Assembly: GCF_963678975.1 (NCBI RefSeq)
Contig: NC_089274.1
Coordinates: forward strand, 5,258,001-5,322,000
Origin: Dysidea avara
Lineage: Eukaryota; Porifera; Demospongiae; Dictyoceratida; Dysideidae
Direction of reading: 5' to 3'
DNA: 64,000 nucleotides
Part shown: positions 57,376 through 64,000 of the stretch, in pieces
How positions within the stretch are numbered: the stretch's first letter is position 1
Layout: each line of letters begins with the position of its first letter
Program-made: the position numbers and the translations under genes
Notes under the pieces: model-generated
Told to the model about the DNA's origin: nothing
Seen by the model: only the letters and a program-made list of their open reading frames with translations
Databases searched by the model: none

Positions 57376-59321
57376 ATGGATAGTTCTAGCTATGACTCAG
57401 GTGAAGAAAGAATAGATGACAATGATGAAGAAGAAGAGACTCATGAGACTGGCACCATTGCCAGTAATTGTTCTCGAGGTAATTCTTCAAGACAACACTG
57501 ACCTCGTTCAGTGGTGTGGAAGTTTTTCAGTGCCTTGCAGGGCAGAAAATCAGTTCAGTGTCAGTTGTGTCCAGTTGGAAATAATGATGGTTTACTTGCA
57601 TATCACGGAGAGACATCATCAATATGTGAACATTTAAAGAGACGCCACTATAGCTACTGCATTTTGTGAAGCCGGGACCACGAATGATTCGAGTGATGCT
57701 CCATCTACAAGTAAGCAAACCAGACTAGATAGTTTTACCCATAGTATTGTGTGTTCTCGGACCCGTTCAAAGGTTATTACAGACCGTATAACTAGTGTTA
57801 TCATCAAAGATTTAAGGCCAATAAATTTTGTAGATGGGGAAGGTTTTCAGAAACTCATGAGCTTTGTTGAACCAGGCTATCATTTACCGTCTGCAACTTA
57901 CTTTACAAAACTGAGTGAGCTCAAATATGAAGAAGCTGTAGCCAAAGTTCAACAAACTCTTCAAGCAGCTAATTACATATCAATCACTTCTGACATGTGG
58001 ATCAGCCTTGCCAATGATGCTTACATTAGCCTAACTACCCACTTTATTTCTGGTGAGTGGAATATGGAATCAGTTTGCTTGGGTACCATGCCAGTATCTG
58101 AACAGCACACAGGTGATAATATTTCATCGTGGATTGAGGAGATACTGGGAAATTTTGGCAGAAGTGCACAAAAGGTTGTTAGCTTTGTTCATGACAATGG
58201 GTCAAATTTTGTTCGTGCTGGAAAAATGTTATCAGAAAAGTTTGGGTGGTCAAGTGAAAGTTGTGCTGGTCATGATTTGCAATTATGTATTAAGGCTGGC
58301 CTGGAAGTAAATGAAATTCAGCAAGTGGTTAGTGCGGCTCGAAGATTAGTTGAGCATTTCAAGAAGAGTGAACTTGCTAATACTGCTTTGCAGAAGCGTC
58401 AGCAACAAATGTCACCAGACCAAGATGTACTACAAATAGTTCAAGATGTAAAGACAAGATGGAATAGTGTCTATTACATGACTGATCGTCTGTTGAAGTT
58501 ACGATTGCCAATTAGTGCAGTTCTAGCTGATAGCAATGTAACTAGACGAGATCACCGTCACCTTGATTTACAACCTTCATCGTGGGATCTTCTAGAACAG
58601 CTAAAAGATGTATTGTACCCATTTCAGGTAGCCACTACCTACTTAAGCAGTAAATACAGTGTTTCAGTTTCAACTATGCTACCAGTTATACACGGGATTA
58701 TCAAAAATATGCAGCCTGAAAGTGGTGACTCAGCACCAGTTAGAAATTTTAAGAATATTGTTATAAGAGAACTTACCCAACAATGGAACTTGAATGAAAT
58801 TGATCCAAGTGAACCTAGTGTTCCATTACTAGCTACCTTTTTGGATCCACGGTTTAAAGATACCAAGTTTCTTAAATGCTCACAGAAATCTTTGCTGGAA
58901 ACATCAGTAATTTACCTTATCAACAGTTTTGAGTATGACAGGGACACTACTGCTAGTACAAGGGGCCAAACGTTCTCAAACACGTGCTTCTGAGCCACAT
59001 CACTTGTTTGCCCTAGATATTTTACTTGGGGAAGATGATTCTGCTGAAAATGGTCGAAGTGGTGATCATGTCTCTGAAATAGTTAGGGCTTATTTATCAG
59101 CTAACATTCCTTCCCGTGAATCTTCTCCTCTACAATGGTGGAAAGCTAGTACTTCACATTACAGTTTACTTGTACCTTTAGTTCAAAAGTATTTCTGTGT
59201 TCCAGCTACTTCAACTCCATCGGAGCGCATCTTTTCATGTGCTGGAATTATAGCTAACCGATTGCGATCAAGTTTAAACCCAGAACACTTGAACATGCTA
59301 GTATTTTTAAACAAATTATAA
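57376..59321 (+). pseudogene. hAT transposase with BED zinc finger, broken
   Basis: ATG at 57376 opens an acidic stretch (SGEERIDDNDEEEE) that stops near 57510. In another frame a BED finger follows: VVWKFF near 57512, CQLC at 57559-57570, HLKRRH at 57631-57648. The main frame (in-frame from about 57670 to 58993) has ITSDMWISLAND, FVHDNGSNFVRA, CAGHDLQLCIKAGL and VKTRWNSVYYM, the hAT catalytic-region pattern. One base shift between 58929 and 58990 leads into QWWKAS, FCVPATSTPSERIFSCAG and LNMLVFLNKL, the hAT C-terminal dimerisation domain, ending at 59321. At least three frame breaks make it inactive. It resembles the ZBED-related hAT branch. Confidence 0.9.
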
Positions 59322-59607
59322 CTGTTCGATGCATAAGTACATGTAATTCTAACTACTGTCACTTATGTTACCTATGTAATGTATCTAAACTGTGTTTGTT
59401 TTAGTCACATTTGACTTACATGCATGTGTGATCAAGATGATTTCAAACAAAACAACTCAAATATTCTTATGTAAGTAGTTGATTCCAGTGAGTCACCGAC
59501 AAAGTTAATTGGTATGCATAAAAATAGAATGTTTGAATATTCGGTAGCATTGATTAAAGGGTATTCGAATAGTAAAAATCACTATTCGTTTGAGCCTTAA
59601 ACCGATT

Positions 59608-59914
59608 AGCCGAGGATATGACTATGATCTTCATAAACCTTTGAAAATCAAAAATATGAGCTTGGGATGCCTGGTTAGATAAACATTTTCAAAGTATTAA
59701 AACAAAATTAGCTCACTGTACCCATGATTGCGCTACAAATTTGTGTCAAACTCTTGCGGTGGAATAACGGAATCGCTTGATTTTGGTTTATAGATAGGCC
59801 ATAGGACACTGTATTAGCACATCAAATTATAGGCCCAGGGATTGATTCTACCATTGCTGAGAACGATCAAAGTGTCTGGAATTAGCCGCTGCCATCCATG
59901 ACAAGGTCTGCAAA
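59608..59914. other. flank of the hAT element
   Basis: No gene; GTGTCTGGAATTAG near 59873 recalls the reverse of CTAATTCTGGACAC at 55918, so an older repeat may have been split by the hAT insertion. Confidence 0.35.
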
Positions 59915-60330
59915 TTTTATTTATTTATTTTTTGCAACTGAAAACAGAAGATAAAGCAGTTGAAAAAAAAACAACACAAAATACAGCTCAATGCAAACTA
60001 TACTCTACAACTAAACTACAAACACAATCACAACAGGGGTTTGGGGAAAGGAAAATCAGTATCCTCACACTACAAAGCCCAGTATCATAAAATCATACGG
60101 GTATTGTTCGTCCATAAAGAAACTGAAAGTTGCTGTAACAAATGTTTACGAGCCTGTTTGGTTGATGCACCACTTCTGGCTGTTGTGTGGTCAGCGATGG
60201 TACGAAGGGTTCGAAGTGCAAATGGTGACCAAGCACCAAAATTTTCTACAGCAAGTGGGACAAAGTCACATCCCGCCTCCTCTACAGCATCTTGATGTCT
60301 CTGGCTCTTGGTCCTCAAATTTGGCGAGTG
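59915..60330 (-). pseudogene. LINE 3' end, minus strand
   Basis: Frame 60085-60318 reads HQDAVEEAGCDFVPLAVENF, GAWSPFALRTLR and ARKHLLQQLSVSLWTNNTRM. It matches the C-terminal tail of a class of LINE reverse-transcriptase proteins. The 3' side ends in an AATAAATAAATAAA-like tail (59915-59932 read on the minus strand). Heavily 5'-truncated. Confidence 0.65.
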
Positions 60331-61309
60331 AACGATGTTTTTTCCAAACTAAAATCCGTCAAATCGTGTGTCCAATACAAATCTGTATTAACTCAACAAA
60401 TTTGCCAAACTTTGTTTTCGCCCAATACCAAAAATTTGAAGCCATGGGCCCACTGATTAAAAATGAAATTGACATACAGTGTTGGATTGGCAATATACAT
60501 CTCAAATAGCGCTGTATATAATGTCTAGTCTTACTTAGGGCAGGGCTTGTCGCCCCCACTATAGACCATTAATACACAACGCGAGATTTATAATGATATA
60601 TATATACTGTAACTATATTGAAGGTCGATAGTAATTATTATATAGTGAGGTAGCACTATTGTAGAGTGTTTTTATGTGTATTACCAAACTAACAAGGAAG
60701 TTATTCTTTGGATTAGCAGCAGTGGCAGCAGTGTAGTAGCAACAGGAAATACTGTAGGTAAACACTTATTGTGCCAAAATTATGAAACATACCAAGGGGA
60801 TACCTAGCAGTAGGAAAATTAACCTTCTTTGTTGTATTAATTATTCTAATAGGTCTATAAATTGTGTACTTTTTATGACTTCATATCCAGTAAAAAACCT
60901 TGCACTTGTGATACAGCACAGTAGTACTTTGTAGTAGGGATCATGGAGGGTTTGGCTCTCTTGCCCAAAAATATCACCCAAAAACCAGCCTTATATTACT
61001 AGTACCTTTTCCTTCTTGACAACTTTGCAGTATTGGTAAAGCCCATAAATGCCTTCAAACAAATCCAAATCCTTTCAATAAGTTTTTCAAGGAATTTAAA
61101 AAATTTTCTATTTAACAGAGTTTTCTACTGACTAACTGATGCCTATACAGCCAAGCACAATGCAACTCTTAATTTCTTCACTTGTTCAGCCCTAGAGGTG
61201 TCTTTTTGCCAACTGCTGTAGCTGCAATGCATGCATGCATCATGGACTTACCTTTGTCCTCCTTGGTCCTATTACTTTCTCCACTGCTGTAGGTATTGAT
61301 TCACAGTAA
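60331..61309. other. gene-free stretch
   Basis: No recognisable coding or repeat. Confidence 0.5.
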
Positions 61310-61640
61310 TGGTGGTTTCAGTGCAGCTGGCTGTCACAAGAATTGCTGTAGTGACTGTATTGATTGCAGAGGTACTTTCATACTATTCTATGTTTGTAAT
61401 GTTGTATAATAGGTAGAACATACCTGCATGAAAATGAAGTGGAATGGCTTTTTGCTTCCCAGTAATTGATAGTCGGGGTACAAAATTAATTGTGATTTCT
61501 GTAATGGCTAGACTCATTGTAGAGACACTTCTTATACTACTCTTCATTTGCAATGCCGTATAATGGGTAGAAAAATACTGAAAATGAAGCAAAATAAGGC
61601 AGCAATGCTTTCTAGTAAATGATAGTCAGGTGCATGTAAT
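61310..61640 (+). repeat. two diverged tandem copies
   Basis: Units at about 61345-61480 and 61500-61640 share GTAATGTTGTATAATAGGTAG-type, GAAAATGAAG and GTAATTGATAGTC blocks. Confidence 0.65.
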
Positions 61641-61720
61641 TTCTGGCTGTTGCCATTATTTCCTTTGATGCAGTATGAATTGGTTCACCAATCATAAATT
61701 ATGTAATAGTTAGATATTCA

Positions 61721-61825
61721 TAATAGGTGTCTTCGAGGATTTAAAAACCTGAGGTGACGTCAATAATTACTGAGATGCAGCTGAGGTAATTATTGACATC
61801 ACTGATGGCTTGAAGATGCCTATTA
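61721..61825. repeat. hairpin
   Basis: TAATAGGTGTCTTC and GAAGATGCCTATTA at the ends, with TGACGTCAATAATTAC and GTAATTATTGACATCA inside. Confidence 0.8.
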
Positions 61826-62217
61826 CGAGTGTCAAAGTGTTTCAGACAATATAGGGCTAGTATTATAGAGGGCCTCTATTACAAACACCAAGAGCATTTC
61901 AGTGAGCAAATACTTGAGGTCACACAAGCAATGGAACATGATAGTGATTTGTAAAGTTGTATTTGTGGCTTTAGAGGTGCGTGAGAATGGTAGTGAATGT
62001 GAATAGCCAATCCCAGCATGACTGTCTAGGTCTACAGGGCGTGATGCAATGTGGCGCAAGCCACAAACTGGATTAGCTAATGACTTTTTCAAGCATTATC
62101 CAGCTACCACAATAGTGTAATCCTCTGCTAGCTACAAAAATGAGAGCATATACCTGTGTGCAATTCTTTGTTACAATCGGCTCACAATTGCATCATTTCC
62201 ATAATGACTGTGTTGAA

Positions 62218-62624
62218 TAGAGGACTTGCAGCGTGACGTAAATCATCGTAATTGCTAAGCAACCGTAGCTGTCGGCCATGTTTCGGGACAGTGTTGTGGC
62301 TGAAAGGCGCTTTCTCAGGATTTGGTACAGGCTGTAATGAAGCGAATCAGTGTTGAGTTGTGTTGTAAATACCACCCAGCTCGTTAAAAAAGGCTATGAA
62401 GTTAGAATCGGTGAGTAATGTATCGAAATTTAATTAGCCACCTATTTCACGAAGCCAATGATAAGATCTTCTATTTCGAAACCAGCCCCGCTTCCCAGTA
62501 CCACTATATTCAGCGCTTAGTGAATAAATCTCGTTACCTTCGTTTTGACCCAATATGCGCCATAGAAAGTTGTCCCGAAACATGTCCGCCTAGCAACCGT
62601 TGCTTCACGCGTGCAAGTCCTCTA
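62218..62624. mobile_element. inverted-repeat element
   Basis: TAGAGGACTTGCA at the left and TGCAAGTCCTCTA at the right. Inverted homology continues through GCTAAGCAACCGTAG-type and ATGTTTCGGGACA blocks. 407 bases; no target duplication identified. Confidence 0.75.
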
Positions 62625-62813
62625 TACTAATTGTCCACAAGAGGCAAATTGCCATTACTGTGGGTCTCATTGTGGTGGAAACAAGTGTCCTATTGAGTTC
62701 AGGTGTCTTACCAATAAGACACCTTATATCATGTGTGTTTATTCGTAACGAAAAACCGCCACACATCAAAGTAAACTCTACCTACCATTGTCTAAGTTAC
62801 GAAATAAATAAAC

Positions 62814-63012
62814 AAGTATTAGAAATTTCTCATTTCAGTAGAGACTATAGAAATAAAAAGCAAGTAATCAAGGAAGGTCATCTACACTACTAGACTAAGT
62901 GGACATTTTATCCCTACTTCTATGTATATGTTTGCTAGTGGGGTGTAGATGACCTCCCTTGTTTACTTGCGATTTATTTCTATGATCCCTATACATACTA
63001 TAAATTTCTAAT
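62814..63012. repeat. inverted repeat
   Basis: ATAGAAATAAAAAGCAAGTA...GGTCATCTACAC and its complement (GTGTAGATGACCTCCCTTGT...TTATTTCTAT). Confidence 0.75.
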
Positions 63013-63050
63013 TTTTCGTAGTTGTCTATATATATATATTAGTTATGTAT

Positions 63051-63245
63051 ATCGAATTTTAAATGAAGTATAGGGATCTATGCTACAAAAACCACTGAAA
63101 CAAGGATTGTTAAGCTACAATTGTGACATCAAATCACAATCAAACAATACAACCACTGACCATTTGATGTCACGATTGTAGCTTAACAATCCTTGTTTCA
63201 GTGGTTTTTGTAGCATAGATCCCTACTTCATTTTAAGAATTTGAT
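63051..63245. repeat. near-perfect hairpin
   Basis: GAAGTATAGGGATCTATGCT and AGCATAGATCCCTACTTC at the ends; arms of about 80 bases nearly identical (shared AACAAGGATTGTTAAGCTAC), with short loop. Confidence 0.9.
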
Positions 63246-63630
63246 ATACCAATTTGTTGAGTTATTTAGTTCAGCGATATAGTTAGCTGTAGCTATAAGT
63301 GTACTAATCCATGGTTATATATGAAAGATATTGTATACTGTTTATATCAAGGAGCAACAGGACCTTGATCATGCAAAGATTTGAGTATCGATGATAAGTT
63401 TTTAGTTTACATTATAAACGTCATTGAACTTTGCAACAAGACATTCATTTATATTTTTGTCCTTCCTTAGGGATTCATTAACAGCAGTAACATACATATG
63501 AATGGTAGCATCATTTGGTGATCTCAATGCATACCTATAGAAAAGAATCACAAGTAAATACATTTCATGCATGGTAAATAAAAACACTACAATTATATTT
63601 CCACACCTGAATTTCTTAAATCATCTGCTA
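63246..63630. other. gene-free stretch
   Basis: No recognisable feature. Confidence 0.5.
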
Positions 63631-63639
63631 GTCTTAACA

Positions 63640-63765
63640 TCCTTATATAGATCTTACTGCAGTGACCTCTCTGCTCTTTTCAACATCTTTATCGTAAGAC
63701 TTTATAGATCTTACAGCAGTGGCCTCCCTGTTCTTTTCGACATCCTTATGGTAGGAGGATTTAGA
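63640..63765 (+). repeat. tandem duplication
   Basis: TAGATCTTACTGCAGTGACC...CTTTTCAACATC is repeated as TAGATCTTACAGCAGTGGCC...CTTTTCGACATC, unit about 60-65 bases, two copies. Confidence 0.75.
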
Positions 63766-64000
63766 ACTTGCTGCTGACCTCTGCTGGCCAAGCTTTAGAT
63801 CACTATGATAATAATTATGAAAATATTCTTTCCTATCAGTTGATCCATCAGCTTTACGGATTCATGAATAGGTTTATCCCTTTCCTGTTTCTTCCTTTCT
63901 TTAGAGGGCATGACACACCATAGGTGAACTCAATGCTATAATAGCTATCTGTAGTAAATAAGAAAACAACTATATACGGGGCACATAACAAGTATAGACA

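Larger units (their letters stand above)
56094..59599 (+). mobile_element. hAT transposon, full length, decayed
   Basis: The ends TAGGGCTCAAACGAATAT and (inverted) TAAGGCTCAAACGAATAG are flanked by 8-bp duplications AACTGATT and AACCGATT (56086-56093, 59600-59607). 3506 bases. It contains subterminal tandem repeats and a broken transposase. Confidence 0.92.

Overview
This is an AT-rich, intron-containing, transposon-packed animal genome segment. A sponge (demosponge) is the best guess. The reasons are small multi-exon genes with short-to-moderate introns, an F-box/LRR family, a secreted fibrinogen-like protein of a type I associate with sponges and cnidarians, and TAAA-tailed tRNA-derived SINEs. 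The species cannot be fixed from the sequence alone, and there is no sign of bacterial or viral coding.

The most important content is a tandem pair of plus-strand genes, at 14771-21680 (model of 632 aa) and 22905-30050 (model of 644 aa). Both encode an ADAR/ADAT1-family adenosine deaminase domain with the zinc and proton-shuttle residues intact (His-Ala-Glu, Pro-Cys-Gly, Cys-Ser-Ser-Lys). Neither has a double-stranded-RNA-binding domain. The segment between the two zinc cysteines is strongly shortened, the N-terminus is Ser/Glu-rich, and the C-terminus is a long coiled coil. I built both genes as four exons; every splice phase agrees between the two (1, 1, 2) and each joins in one open frame. 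A lone first-exon-like sequence with the same phase and a similar Ser-Gly-Tyr motif lies at 54775-54874, suggesting a third family member.

Region by region: 1-6.4 kb is a nest of non-autonomous DNA transposons. 6.4-14 kb is mostly gene-free, with a CA microsatellite and large inverted repeats. 14-30 kb holds the deaminase pair, with hairpin elements in their introns. 32.2-37.7 kb is a broken minus-strand F-box/leucine-rich-repeat gene split by a 3.6-kb DNA transposon. 38.06-38.94 kb is an intact minus-strand secreted protein gene with a TATA box. 39-48 kb holds SINEs, four-letter-flanked MITEs, hairpins and a second decayed F-box/LRR copy. 48.5-54.6 kb is a set of transposons inserted in each other, with a decayed Ulp1-type protease gene in the innermost one. 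56.1-59.6 kb is a whole hAT element with a broken transposase. 59.9-60.3 kb is a LINE 3' end, and the rest is hairpins and tandem repeats.

An inferred link: the window has many long near-perfect inverted repeats, one of about 250 bp per arm inside intron 1 of the first deaminase gene. These would fold into dsRNA when transcribed, which is the substrate type of the ADAR family.
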